NCBI GenBank assembly: GCA_030549175.1
Contig: JAUKUA010000004.1
Coordinates: forward strand, 2,418,001 to 2,482,000
Direction of reading: 5' to 3'
Length of the DNA: 64,000 nt
DNA from: Lasiosphaeris hirsuta
Lineage: Eukaryota > Ascomycota > Sordariomycetes > Sordariales > Lasiosphaeriaceae
Part shown: piece by piece, positions 42,986 through 53,800 of the stretch
How the letters are laid out: the number at the start of each line of letters is the position of its first letter
How positions within the stretch are numbered: position 1 is the first letter of the stretch
Translations under genes and position numbers: made by a program
The notes under the pieces: generated by a model
What the model saw: only the letters and a program-made list of their open reading frames with translations
Databases searched by the model: none
Told to the model about the DNA's origin: nothing

Positions 42986-44620
42986 ATGTCAGCGACAGCC
43001 ATACATGGTGGCACGGTACCGTTGGCTGCACTCACAACCGTCTTCACGCCGCCTTGTCCGACCAGCTGGCTCCTCACCAATACCAAGCTGATATCACAGC
43101 TTCCCGTCTTCCCAACAACAGGCCCGGCATCGTGTGATCCGCCGTCGTGGGCACAGAACATCGCCGGTGGAGGATTTCAGTACTACTCGCCAGCCATCTG
43201 TCCTCAGGGGTTCGCTGTTGGTCCGAATTGTGGAGTGATCAAGACAAGGACGGCGGAGGGGTTTCCGCCAGTGGCCCCGGGGGAAACAGTCGCATATTGC
43301 GTGCCGGTGGGCTTGACTTGCACGACCGATACGTCGGATTTCCGCGGTGGTGTATGGGGTTATGCCAGAGGCGCAGCAATAACAGACGCCGCCGTCACTG
43401 TAGGACCAGCTCTGCAAATTCGATGGGTGGAGGCCGACCTGAGCATACTCGAAACTCACCCACTGACTCCCGGCCTGAGACTTGGAGCATTGGCGACGAG
43501 CGCCGTGACATCCCAGCCGCCCATACCGGTTGTGACGTTTAGACTAGATCCAGCGCCGCCAAGCAGTTCAAATGGGAGCCCAGATACTCTCATCACAGAT
43601 ACCATGTCTTTCGTACCCAAACCAACAGAGCCAACCCAGCTTCCTTCATCGTCATCGACAGGGACTGGAAGGCCGTCAGAAAATGCGACCAGCAATGCGA
43701 ATGCCGCTAACAGCGGTGGAATCAACTGGTCTATCGATGGGGGAACGATGATCGTGATCATCATCATAAGCGTATTTGTCGGCATAATGCTCTGGGTCGT
43801 CGCCTTTGTTATGATCCGCAGGAGGAGAGCCAGGGAGCGGGGAAGAGCGCCGCCGCCGACCAAGGAGTTCGTCATTTCTCCCCGCGATGTGGCCCCGTAC
43901 GAGAGCGCCACCCGGATGGAGTTTGGCAGCAGCGGGAATCTACCTCCCGAGCTCGAAGTGACACCAGCGCGTCCCGCCGCGGTTCGGGCCCATACCAACC
44001 CTAGACATGAGCTGCTTCCAGAACTCGAGCATAGGCTGACGACGCCTGCGCCGCCGGTCCTCTCGCGGTCCAACTCGCGACCCTACCGGCAGAGCACGAG
44101 GGGTGCATGGACGCCGAGACACGAGCGCGGGACTGCGGAGCGCGGCAGCCACCTCAACCCGGCCGAACTCGAGGGGTGGATTCCGAGTCCGGCGCCCCCG
44201 AATCCGGCGCCCGAACCGCTGAGGATTGTCAAGCGGGCGGCCGAGGAGCAACCTGGGTTACATTCCCCCCTGCCGCTACCTCCAACCCAAAATTTGGCGC
44301 GAAAAGCGATGAGAGAACGGGAATTGCTTGGGAGCAGGTTCGACGGCCCGGCGACCATGTCGGGGTCTCTGGGCCCAGGCCCGCGACTGACCATTACAAG
44401 AGTGTCGGCGTTATCGAATCCAAGAGCGTCCCGGGTATCGCAGGAGCCGTGGAGCCCGACAAGCCCGACAAGCCCACTTAGTCCGACCAGAGACGCTCGG
44501 GTGAGCGTTCTATCCAGGGCGAACTCGTATCGGCCTGTGGTACCACCCAAGGATGCCGCGATTCGAGCCCAGGGAATGCGGGGGGGGGTGGCACCGCAGC
44601 GCCCGCAACGGCCTGGTTGA
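42986..44620 (+). CDS. Single-pass membrane protein with Cys-rich ectodomain
   Basis: From the first in-frame ATG (42986) the protein has 544 residues. Residues 1-200 form an ectodomain with about eight cysteines (TVFTPPCPTSW, SCDPPSWAQ, YYSPAICPQGF, GPNCGV, YCVPVGLTC). A Ser/Thr/Pro/Asn-rich stalk follows, then one membrane helix (MIVIIIISVFVGIMLWVVAFVM) and a stop-transfer RRRRAR. The cytoplasmic tail of about 250 residues is Pro/Arg/Ser-rich. This layout is common among fungal wall-sensor-like and uncharacterised surface proteins. The frame continues upstream as a hydrophobic PFPPLLLLIM segment that would complete a signal peptide, but no ATG precedes it before a stop at 42917. The true start is therefore unclear, perhaps in an unresolved upstream exon. 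Confidence 0.78.
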   Translation: MSATAIHGGTVPLAALTTVFTPPCPTSWLLTNTKLISQLPVFPTTGPASCDPPSWAQNIAGGGFQYYSPAICPQGFAVGPNCGVIKTRTAEGFPPVAPGETVAYCVPVGLTCTTDTSDFRGGVWGYARGAAITDAAVTVGPALQIRWVEADLSILETHPLTPGLRLGALATSAVTSQPPIPVVTFRLDPAPPSSSNGSPDTLITDTMSFVPKPTEPTQLPSSSSTGTGRPSENATSNANAANSGGINWSIDGGTMIVIIIISVFVGIMLWVVAFVMIRRRRARERGRAPPPTKEFVISPRDVAPYESATRMEFGSSGNLPPELEVTPARPAAVRAHTNPRHELLPELEHRLTTPAPPVLSRSNSRPYRQSTRGAWTPRHERGTAERGSHLNPAELEGWIPSPAPPNPAPEPLRIVKRAAEEQPGLHSPLPLPPTQNLARKAMRERELLGSRFDGPATMSGSLGPGPRLTITRVSALSNPRASRVSQEPWSPTSPTSPLSPTRDARVSVLSRANSYRPVVPPKDAAIRAQGMRGGVAPQRPQRPG

Positions 44621-45346
44621 GGCGCACCACAAATTGAGCGACTCGCAGGATGATGAGGCCATTTGTCGATCTAGGTGGTTCTAGTAGTGTGGCGGGGCGT
44701 GATTCTGGCGGAGCTGCAAGTCGTGGTTACATGTACGTCCCAGTTTTCGTGCTGGAGGAGGGCGCTGTCGGCGACGGAGTACGAGCCCGCTGGAGGCCAA
44801 CTGGGTTATCCTTGCTGCTCGGCGGATGGCGGCCGGTGATAGGGCGATGAGACCCCAAAGACCCCACCGGTGACATGATGCGCTCCAGCCCACAACCGCC
44901 CACAACCCCGCAATCGGTGTGCTCCCTCCCCTATCACCAAGCTCCTGGAGCTTACCAGCGCCACCGAACGTTGGGCAAGTGGCAAAGCACGGGATGTGCG
45001 ATGAGGTTACGATCGCCCGCAAACCGGTACCACCCGTAAATATCAGGCAATTGCGGATGGGAAATCTTGAAAAAGCTATCAATTGCACTGTGCCCTTCGG
45101 CATTTGGACTCTCCGAATCATCATCAGTAACAAACTACCAACTGCAGCTCCCGCCTTCGTCGTGATATCATCACACAACCACTGTCCAGACCCATACAAC
45201 AAGAAAGCACAAATAACCCTCGAGCCGACCGACTCACCGTTGGCTCCCCGCCATTACCACACCAAAAAACGTACCACCAAACACAAACCCAATCACAAAC
45301 CAACCAAACAAACCACACAAGCAACTCTAAACAAAACTTCACCAAA
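44621..45346 (+). promoter_or_regulatory. Intergenic region with A/C-rich leader
   Basis: About 0.7 kb holding the 3' end of the membrane-protein gene and the promoter of the gene at 45347. The last about 90 bp are almost entirely A and C, with repeated CAAAC/CAACC words, resembling the CAA-rich leaders of two other genes in this window. Confidence 0.55.
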
Positions 45347-45637
45347 ATGACCTCCAAACCACAACTCGCCTCCGACCCCACCACCCAACGCACCGCATCC
45401 CCAATGCAAATTGACACCGCCGGGCTAGCACAAGACTTAACCGCCGCGCCCGCGTCGACATCACCAACGTCGCCACACACAGTGGCGGACGCAGCGCGCG
45501 CGATGAGCAGCACGGATGCGTGGCAGCCGCGGATGGACCGGCGGCAGAGCTGGTCATCCCAAGAATACAAGCACGAGCTGCAGAAGGGCATGTGCATCGT
45601 GCCCTTGGAGGGCAAGGAAGGGTTTACTGAGCGCTGA
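45347..45637 (+). CDS. Short conserved-looking fungal protein, 96 residues
   Basis: Single exon. The first 55 residues are Thr/Ser/Ala/Pro-rich and look disordered. The C-terminal 40 residues carry the conserved-looking block DRRQSWSSQEYKHELQKGM followed by GKEGFTE, a pattern I associate with small uncharacterised Pezizomycotina proteins. No signal peptide, membrane helix or known catalytic motif. The plus strand was chosen over the overlapping minus frame because of this motif, the good ATG context (CACCAAAATG) and the CA-rich leader. Function unknown. Confidence 0.72.
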   Translation: MTSKPQLASDPTTQRTASPMQIDTAGLAQDLTAAPASTSPTSPHTVADAARAMSSTDAWQPRMDRRQSWSSQEYKHELQKGMCIVPLEGKEGFTER

Positions 45638-46224
45638 GGACACCGCAGTTTATCAAATACCTGGGGTGAAGAATGAATGATGATGACGGCGTTTTGTTTT
45701 GTTTTTGTTCAAGCTTATGGCGTTCAGGGGGGAAGGTGGAAAACACATCCGGCAGAATGATATGTTGCCGCAATGGCAGCTGCGCCCGGAATATTAGCAA
45801 TCGGCCAGCACAGGGTATATATCCGTGGAGGAGGCATGACCTTGGTTAACATCCAAGGCAAACAGTGCCGGGAATAGCACTACGGAACACTCACGTTACC
45901 GTTGTACCTCACAGCAGGGATCTCCAAGTCGCAAAGGGATGAGTTGGATTTCTTGTATCCTAACTAGGCGAGAAAAGATTGCCTGTCCAGCTCCAGTACT
46001 TAGCTAGAACCAAAAATGGAGAGAAATACACTGCTATCATTCACCAGCCCAAATGTGTCCCGTGGCAAACCTGACCAAGCCTGTGGCACTTCATCCTAAA
46101 TGCATCATGCCAATGCTCCATTTGTGCCTGTTTGCGCCTTGTACAAAGCAAATTCACCGCGGACCGAGAAAACAAAAACAAAACAAACTGTTACAGTCGC
46201 GCCCCAGCAGCCAGTTCCAGACCC
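45638..46224. other. Convergent intergenic region
   Basis: About 590 bp between two converging stop codons, probably both 3' UTRs. A T-rich run lies near 45690-45710. Nothing else recognised. Confidence 0.5.
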
Positions 46225-49074
46225 TTACCATCCAACGCCTCCCGCAGCAAGGTACTCGCCAACAAGGCCAATCGAGTAAGAGATGCCAGCGACCCAAACC
46301 GCACCAACGACGACTCTCTTCGACACGCTCGTCTTCTTCTTAACCGGCTCCGTCTTTGGCCCACTGAACACAGGCTCCTCGCGACGAACATCGATGTTAG
46401 ACTCAAACCGTGACGGCGGAAGGTCATAGTTCACAAAGCCAGTAGGACTCGCAAACCGCCCGGCCGCCACGCTATAACTGTGCTCCCCGCCCGTCATATC
46501 GATCGGGTTGACGGGAGGCGCGGAAATCGTCTCCATCGCGGCCGCAGTGGTACCTTTCACGGCCGCCGCAGGCTGGACAGCGGCGTCATGAACCTTACGG
46601 AAGATGAGAACATCGCCGGCTCCAGACAGAATCTCGAAGCCCTGTGCCTTGAGAGGACCGAAATGCGGGAGAAACTTAGATGGGTTGGAGATGCGAAGCA
46701 GGACTTCGGTTGGTGTCAATGGAGATGCGCCGTCCGCTACAATCGACGTGGTCTCGGCAACATCGATGCACTGCATCGTGGGATCGTAGACAAGGATTTT
46801 GTAAAGGGTGGGCTCGTTTTGGGTTTCCGCTTTCATCTTAGTCGCCGAATTCTCGACGTTGTGCCGCCGTTCCAGGGCCGGCTGCAGAGCGCCGGCCGGG
46901 GTTGTCACACCCTGTGATGCTCCGTTTTCCCCCGGTACCTGGACTTCTGAAGGTGCAAAATCTCTTGGGAGCAACGCCGAGTTTGACTCTGGTCCCTCTG
47001 TGCTCCACGATTTTGCGAACTCTGGGAAATCACGCACGTAGTTGCCCGTCAAGGTGTGCTGCTTCCCTGCCGCCTGGGCCTTTCGATCCCTGGCCTGTTC
47101 GAGGATTGAACTCGCCTTGGCATCCTCAGCATCTGACTCTGCTGCAGAGCGGGACATGACCTGTTCCAGCATCTGGCGGTGGTGTGTCTTGTCTTCCGGC
47201 TTCGTTTGTGCTGGCTTTCCATCCGGCTCGTTCCACATGACTGCCTCATACTCTTTCATCTCTGCTGGGTCGTATCCCCCATCCCCAGACTCAGCTGACT
47301 TTCCATCTGGCTCATTGTGATGAACGGGCTTGTATTCGTCAAGTTCAGACGAACCTTCATCCCCCTGTCTTCCGGTGAATGACGCCTTGGTTTCCGAATC
47401 CTCGTAGTCAAACGCCTCGTGGTTACCCAGATCGGAATCTTCGGCGGCCTCAGTTTGGTCCACGTACTTCCCATTGGGCTCATGGCTTCGTACTGCCTGA
47501 TACTGATCCAGTTCTTCTGGTTGCGGGGCAGGAGTATTGCTGGCATCTGCATACTTGCCATCGGGCTCATGACTAGCAAAGGGCTGGTACGTCTCCAACT
47601 CTTCTGCTTCGGGTGCGGATTCGGGGCTACCTACATATTTTCCGTTGGGTTCATGGCTCCGGAAGGGTTCGTAGCCAGATAACTCCTCGTCCTTTACAGG
47701 CTTGATGGGTTCTGCAGCGTACATGCCGTCAGGTTCATGACTGAGATAGGGCTGACTATACCGAGCTAGTTCGTCCGTACCTGGCATTTCCCGATAGCTT
47801 GATGAATACATTCCATCAGGTTCGTGGCTCCGGAAGGCCCCGTACCGCTTCAGCTCTTCGCTGTCGACAAGCGGTTCGCTTTCAACCTTGTACTTGCCGT
47901 CAGGCTCATGAGCTCTGAGTGCGTTGTACTCGCCTAGCTCGTTGAGGTCGGGACTAGGTTCCTTCCCCAGCATCTTTCCATCGGGCTCGTGGTAGCTCAC
48001 AACATCGTACTTGTCTAGGTCGTCATACTTCTCAACGGCACTTTCGCTGGCTGGACACAATGCCTCGTCACCGACGGGTTGATACTTGCGGAGATCATTG
48101 TATTGGTGGTCGGTTGGACTCAGCGTCCATGATTTGTCAGTGGATGGCCCCGAAATTGGTAACGTGATGCTGCCGCTGCGGTGCCAGAAAACATCGCCGT
48201 GCTTCTCACTTAAAGTCCCCAACAGTTCGGAAACTGGTGCCTTGTTGTGGCCGGCCTGCTCGCTCTGGCTGGCGCGCTTAGCTTCGCCGGGGGTGGGAAT
48301 AGGTTCATCAAGCTTGATCTGTGCGTATGCCTTCAGCTCAGCTTCAGGGGGAGGGCCATCGAAAAAAATGGGAGCCTGGGGGCTCTTGAACATGGGTGGC
48401 TTGAGTGATGTAAACTGAGATCTGTAGGACTTGAATGGCCCGAGATTTTCGGACGCCCGATCGGGAGTTGCGGAAGGCACTTCGGTGGTGGCTTTAGGAA
48501 CCTTGCTGGTGGTGATGGGGTTGATGGTGTGCTCAAGTTCAGGCTGGGAGGGGGTTGCGACTTTTGTGCCGGTTATTCGATAGCTATGGCGCACATATAC
48601 ACGACGAAGATCATCGACGCTCGGCAAGGGTGAATCCCAGTCTTCCCCAGGGAGGTGTCGGCCATGCTTCCCAAACAACAGTCCCTCCAGAGGGGCTCTC
48701 TCGACATCCTCTATGTTCCGTCCTGGCCGGATCCCCTCGGGGTTCTCTGGGGTTTTGCGCAGCGGGTTGGATTCAGGGTTGAGTGCAGGAGGATTGTCGG
48801 CCTCATAGTACTTTTCTCCCTTCCACTTTTTCCCTTTGCTGGCATATCTATATCGGGGACTTTTGCAGTGAGGGCCTGGATCCCGTGTGGAATCAAGGTC
48901 AAAGTAAGTCACCCATGAACGGCCGAAGCGAAACTCCCGCACCTGTTGTCGGTGGCGACGTACAGCGACGCTCGAGAGGCCGAGGCGGCTAGCGGAACTG
49001 GCGGGCACGCACCGGGCGCGATGAACAAGTTGGGATGCAGAGGTTAACATGGTTGCGGATGGCTGGCTAGACAC
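46225..49074 (-). CDS. Mitochondrial-type protein with nine (H/N)EP(D/N)G repeats
   Basis: Single exon, 949 residues (941 if the ATG at 49050 is used). The second start gives MLTSASQLVHRARCVPASS..., an Arg/Ser-rich, acid-free presequence typical of mitochondrial import. Residues 45-180 are basic with GRSWVTYFDLD and KKWKGEKYYEADNPPALNPES. Between about residues 340 and 650 a unit of about 30 residues repeats: an acidic stretch, then L-x-x-Y-x-x-x-x-x-HEPDGKY. Nine copies of the core are visible, seven starting with His and two with Asn. A conserved block follows near residue 770 (TLYKILVYDPTMQCIDVAET, TPTEVLLRISNP, GFEILSGAGDVLIFRK). The C-terminus has one hydrophobic helix (VVVGAVWVAGISYSIGLVGEYLAAG), likely an inner-membrane anchor. 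Function is not established. Confidence 0.85.
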   Translation of the reverse strand: MSSQPSATMLTSASQLVHRARCVPASSASRLGLSSVAVRRHRQQVREFRFGRSWVTYFDLDSTRDPGPHCKSPRYRYASKGKKWKGEKYYEADNPPALNPESNPLRKTPENPEGIRPGRNIEDVERAPLEGLLFGKHGRHLPGEDWDSPLPSVDDLRRVYVRHSYRITGTKVATPSQPELEHTINPITTSKVPKATTEVPSATPDRASENLGPFKSYRSQFTSLKPPMFKSPQAPIFFDGPPPEAELKAYAQIKLDEPIPTPGEAKRASQSEQAGHNKAPVSELLGTLSEKHGDVFWHRSGSITLPISGPSTDKSWTLSPTDHQYNDLRKYQPVGDEALCPASESAVEKYDDLDKYDVVSYHEPDGKMLGKEPSPDLNELGEYNALRAHEPDGKYKVESEPLVDSEELKRYGAFRSHEPDGMYSSSYREMPGTDELARYSQPYLSHEPDGMYAAEPIKPVKDEELSGYEPFRSHEPNGKYVGSPESAPEAEELETYQPFASHEPDGKYADASNTPAPQPEELDQYQAVRSHEPNGKYVDQTEAAEDSDLGNHEAFDYEDSETKASFTGRQGDEGSSELDEYKPVHHNEPDGKSAESGDGGYDPAEMKEYEAVMWNEPDGKPAQTKPEDKTHHRQMLEQVMSRSAAESDAEDAKASSILEQARDRKAQAAGKQHTLTGNYVRDFPEFAKSWSTEGPESNSALLPRDFAPSEVQVPGENGASQGVTTPAGALQPALERRHNVENSATKMKAETQNEPTLYKILVYDPTMQCIDVAETTSIVADGASPLTPTEVLLRISNPSKFLPHFGPLKAQGFEILSGAGDVLIFRKVHDAAVQPAAAVKGTTAAAMETISAPPVNPIDMTGGEHSYSVAAGRFASPTGFVNYDLPPSRFESNIDVRREEPVFSGPKTEPVKKKTSVSKRVVVGAVWVAGISYSIGLVGEYLAAGGVGW

Positions 49075-50860
49075 AGTTGTATGGTCCTGTTGCGGCTACC
49101 TGGTATTCTTCATTCTCGTCAGCTCGGCGAATATGGAAATAAATGCTAGAAGGAACTGGAGCCAGCTCAACGAGTTGTTTTTTTTTTTTGCGAGGGCAAA
49201 GGCAAAGCAGTGGGAAAGCAGCAAGGAAACCGTCGGCTCGCCTGGGCACGAAAGAATAGCCTTTTCGGATACCATGGTAGTGCCTAGGTATGCACAGAAG
49301 CGAAAGCTCTGTGGCTCTATGTCAAGCTGCTTGCCCTCGGCGAGTGAAACCTTCTCGGAAGCCGGGGGTCGGGAGTGATCGGAACCTACCTCGCAAAGGG
49401 CGGAATCATGGGCGATTTCATGGACAAGATGGCAAGCACTCCCAACACTTTACTGAAAGCCTTGTACTCGCGGCACGCTGTACGTCTAGGTCGGCGACAC
49501 ACAGTCGGAAACAAAACATGCAGAGCGCGGGGAATCGACGAGTCTGGCAAGGTGCAGCCAGAGCACGGAAAATACAGGTGACACGGTTGAGGCGGCGGGC
49601 GATGGTCAAGATGATGAAAGAAGAGCTCTGGTGTTTAAAGCGCGTGGGAGGAGCTGAGCGACTGCCCTGAGTGGCACTTCGGCACCACTGGGCCTGCCTG
49701 GCCTGGCGATGGGCGTCGGGTCAAGAGGGTGGACCCTGGGCTGCTTGGGATGGAGCCACTGACGTGCCGGGCCCCTCAGTGCGGGGAAACGAGATAAGCC
49801 TGGGCCGTGGCAAGGTCACCCCGACTAGCCCGACGCTAGAATTCTCGCTGTTACTCCTCTTCTCCAGATCTGCTAGAGCACTAACGGCCGCGGCGCCTTT
49901 TACATGCCATGGTGGGTGCTGTGCTACGTGATCTAAGATAGTTGGCGTATTTGTAGGTATATAATGTTGACGGCTTTCGCCGTTGGGGAGCTCGACTTGC
50001 ACACCTTAAAATAGGTGCGAGCTTTTGGTGAATTGGTGGGGGACCGGAGGCGCTTCAAATTTGGCGCTGGGCATCGTGGCATCTTCAGTCTCTCGTTGTG
50101 CATGAATGCTGAAGGCTGAGCATCAGGAGAAGTGTAGATCTTCAAACCATCCTTGGATGCCTGTACAACGAAGCCGGAGAGCCGTTTGCCGTGCGTTGCC
50201 AGTTGAATCAGAAATGACGGGTGCCGATCGCATGCACGGCCCACCCTGTTACGTCATTTCCAGCATCGAGGGGGATCTCAGTTGGTTGCTTGATCTCACT
50301 TCTCACTTCTGTCTCACAAACCGTCGGGAGAATTGTGTCGCCTGTCAGCGAACACGGAAAATGAGTGAACAGGGAGTAAAAGATGAAGATATCTAATCGA
50401 CAGTATAGCTCCGGAATAAACATACGGCCACTGCGAGGTGCTGTGATGCCTTTTTGCGCAGCGCGCGCATTGCGTTTTAGGCTGAGTTTACTCGGTGCTC
50501 ACCTTTGGCTGGAACCTGCAACTGAGACCAACATCTGATACGCTCAAAGCGTGAAACTTTGGCCAGCCATCCGTCCCGTACCAAATGTCGAATGTCTAGG
50601 GATAATCAAGTAAACAAAAAGGACAACGCAGTCACGCCGCGCCCCTGATAATCGGGAAAGAGCTGGCCGAATTTTGAGGCGCCGGCGTGGGACTCATCGG
50701 GCAGACCCCAGTTCCTTGCAGGCCAGGGATATGTTGCCCCGCATCACGTGAACGCGCTCCTAGGTGCAAACCAAACTACCCCACCAAAGCTATATCGCGA
50801 CAATGAAGAGCTTTCTGCTCATCATCGCAGCCCAGAACCCGCCACGGCCCTGTCGACACC
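49075..50860. promoter_or_regulatory. Divergent region between the EPDG-repeat gene and listerin
   Basis: The 1.8-kb gap between divergently transcribed genes must contain both promoters. Open frames here (126 codons at 49290 plus; 103 codons at 49933-50244 minus) lack recognisable motifs. The stretch before 50861 shows CATCACGTGA near 50740, an E-box-like CACGTG. Confidence 0.5.
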
Positions 50861-53800
50861 ATGAAGCACTCTACGAAGCCAAAAGCGGCCGCTGGAGGTA
50901 GCTTCGGCTTCGGCGGCTTCTCCTCCTCTACAACGCTCTCCTACATCACCCCGCCCCCCGACCTTTCCGAAATTCCACAAGAAGTCGTCGTGCCCTTCAA
51001 AAACCTCCTCAAAAAGGACAGCATCACCAAGGGGAAGGCTCTTGAGGAGATCGTCACCTATGTGCAGACCCTTGCCCGCGAAAATGGAGAGCCAGGAGAG
51101 CCAATACTTGAGGCCTGGGTAAGTCAGATGGAATGTGACGCAATGTAAATGTTCAATTTGCGGTTGCTGACCCGCTGCGCTGTAGGCTCAGCTGTATGCC
51201 CGGATTTCGATCGATAACTCCCGCCGAGTCCGCGAGCTCTCCCACGTCCTCCTTCTGGAACTGCTCAACTCTGGCCGGAAGCGCATGGAGAAACGGATAC
51301 CCAACTTGGTCGGGGCGTGGCTTGCTGGGAGTTTCGATAGAGATAGGGCGGTGTCGCGCGCTGCCACCGAAGGACTATCCTCATTCCTAGACACCCCCGA
51401 GAAAGAGACTAGGTTTTGGGTTAGATGCAAGACGCAAATTCTCGACTATGCAAGGGAGGCTATACAAGAAACTCCCGATACCCTCAGCGATGAGCGGTCG
51501 AGCACCAAGGAGGACTCCGAGGCGAAATACTACCGGGTTGTTAGTGGGAGTTTGTCGCTGGTCATCAATCTCTTGACAAAGGCTCCGTTTGAACAAGTGC
51601 AGGATGATCTGAACCAGTATCTCGGCGTTGATACTTTGTGGTCCTTGGCAGCTGCGGAAGACAACTTCGTTCGCAGGACCCTGTATCAGCTCCTTCAGAT
51701 TCTTCTTGCTAAAAAACCCGAGTTTCTACGGCCTCGTCTCAGTCAGATCGGGCGGGTTCTTATTTCTGACAGCCTGAAGAGTAGCCAGGCGGGCTCTGCC
51801 ACAGACTTGGCCAAAGTTCTGACCAAGTTGACGCAGACTTTCCCCGAAGTTTGGGGCACCAAGACACACCCGCTGCAGCGCTTGCGTCCGTTCGTGGAGA
51901 AAGGTTCCCAGGGGGGCTCTGCTGCCTACTGGCAGGAACTGGACGCGCTCTTGTCCGTTCTGTCGGCAAACACGCCATCTCCAGACATCGCAGCAAGCTT
52001 CTTGAAGTCATTGAGAACTGGCATCTCGAGCCGGCAAGAGCCGCGTGCACATGCCATGCCCGCCTGGGGAGCCTACATAAATGCCTTTGAACGCTTCCTT
52101 GGCGGGTTGGCCCCGGATGTCAAGTTTGTTCAAAATAATCTCTATCCTCTGACCCGGCAATACCTGCATCCGAACCCGGAATTATCTACCTGGACCTCGC
52201 CGGCAACCGGCCCTCTCTCCCCGAAAGCCTGGAAAGTTGTCATTTCTCACCCCGACGTCGAAATACGTAAGTCAGCTGAGGAGGAGTGGCAGAAGCTTCA
52301 GAGTTCGTTCCTGTCAAGGATGAACAACTCTCTACCTGAAATATCCAAGGACTTCGAGAAGTCACAGCATGCAGTTGCCGCTGAGGGAGACCATTGGTTC
52401 ACCTTGGTCGCGACAATTTTGGGGCAATGCAGCAAAACTGAAGAAGCTAGCAGCGCAGCTTTGGTTTTGCGAGACATTATCACCACTTCGTCGCTCCAAG
52501 TTGTGCGCGGCGCTTTGGAATTGCTGTCGAGGAGAAACTATAAACCCTTCGGCGTGGCTTCTGTTCTTCAATCGGCGTTCAAGAGGTGTCCTGAACTCTG
52601 TGATGACGACAACTACATTTCAGCTCTTTTCCCCCTCGAAAGCACTGAGCAACTAAAAACTCTCGTTACATCCCCATCTTTCCCCTATCTCGTTCCATGT
52701 TTAGACCGGCTTTCACACATACAGCCCGCTCGCTTCCCAGAGATCTGGACGGCTGTTGTTAACTCGGCGCTGCAATCCGATCCCGCCACTTTCTTGCCGG
52801 TCATCAAACAGCTGGTGTCAATCCCTGCAAGCACGGCTTCTGCACAGAAACATGAGAAACTCCAGAGCCTTCTCTCCTTCAACTGGCTTGCATGCGCCAA
52901 AGGAGCGGGATCACCAATGTCATGGGATCTTTCTGGTGCCACACTCTCTTTTGATACCATTGACGACAGCTCCATGGCGGCTATCATCGTCAACCTCGTC
53001 GACCATCTAGCGGCAGCAGAAGATCACGGCCCGGCGCTCCGAGCTCTGGAACTGATCATTTTAAAGAAGCCTGCGCTTGTGGCGCAGGGTAAAGACGCTC
53101 ATGTAGCGCTTGTCACTAAGCTTTTGTCCTTGACAGAGCTATCAGACAAGGGCGTTTCCGAAAAGGCGGCGTCGTTGCAAGCCCTCCTCGATCAGGAATC
53201 CACCGGCGATCGCCCGGTAGTTGGGATCATCCAGAGGAGCTTGGAGGAGGCCGGCCAATCCTCACTCGGGTTTGTTACATCCTCGATACCCCTGAACCTC
53301 AAAAGCTAACGTGTGTAGGCTGCATGTTTTAATCCACCAGGCCATCTCGGCCTTCAAGTCTGGCACAGTACCGCTTGAGGAGCTGCTTCCCAATTCCTAT
53401 GTGTGGCACACTGAGCTCGCATCATTTCTCCAAGAAGTACCAAGTCCTTCTCTGTCGTTGACCAGCAGCATGGGCGGGGCCTATTTTCTCGTGAAGAAAC
53501 CCCCGGGTGGGGCGAAGCCTTCGTCAAGACGAGATGCACAAGGACGCTCGATTCCCGCAAGGATGGCCTTGTACACGGCTAAGCTCCTTTCCTCCGGGAT
53601 TCCTCTCGCTTCGTTGCCAGAGCAGTTCCAACTTGAGCTGCTGTATCTGATGTGTCTGACGGTAGAGCTGGCGTCTGATCAGTTAGTTTCGGTAGGTAGC
53701 ACTGGCCTCTGGAAATCAACGCCGGGTGAGGAGAACACATCGAGTGAGATTGACGAGCTGATTGCACTGAGCCGGAACATTATCAGTGGAATCGTCAGCG

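Noticed and set aside
45124..45615. 163-codon minus-strand frame opposite the 96-residue gene
   Set aside because: It is the shadow of the plus-strand gene, Cys/Val/Ser-rich, and lacks the conserved C-terminal motif found on the plus strand.
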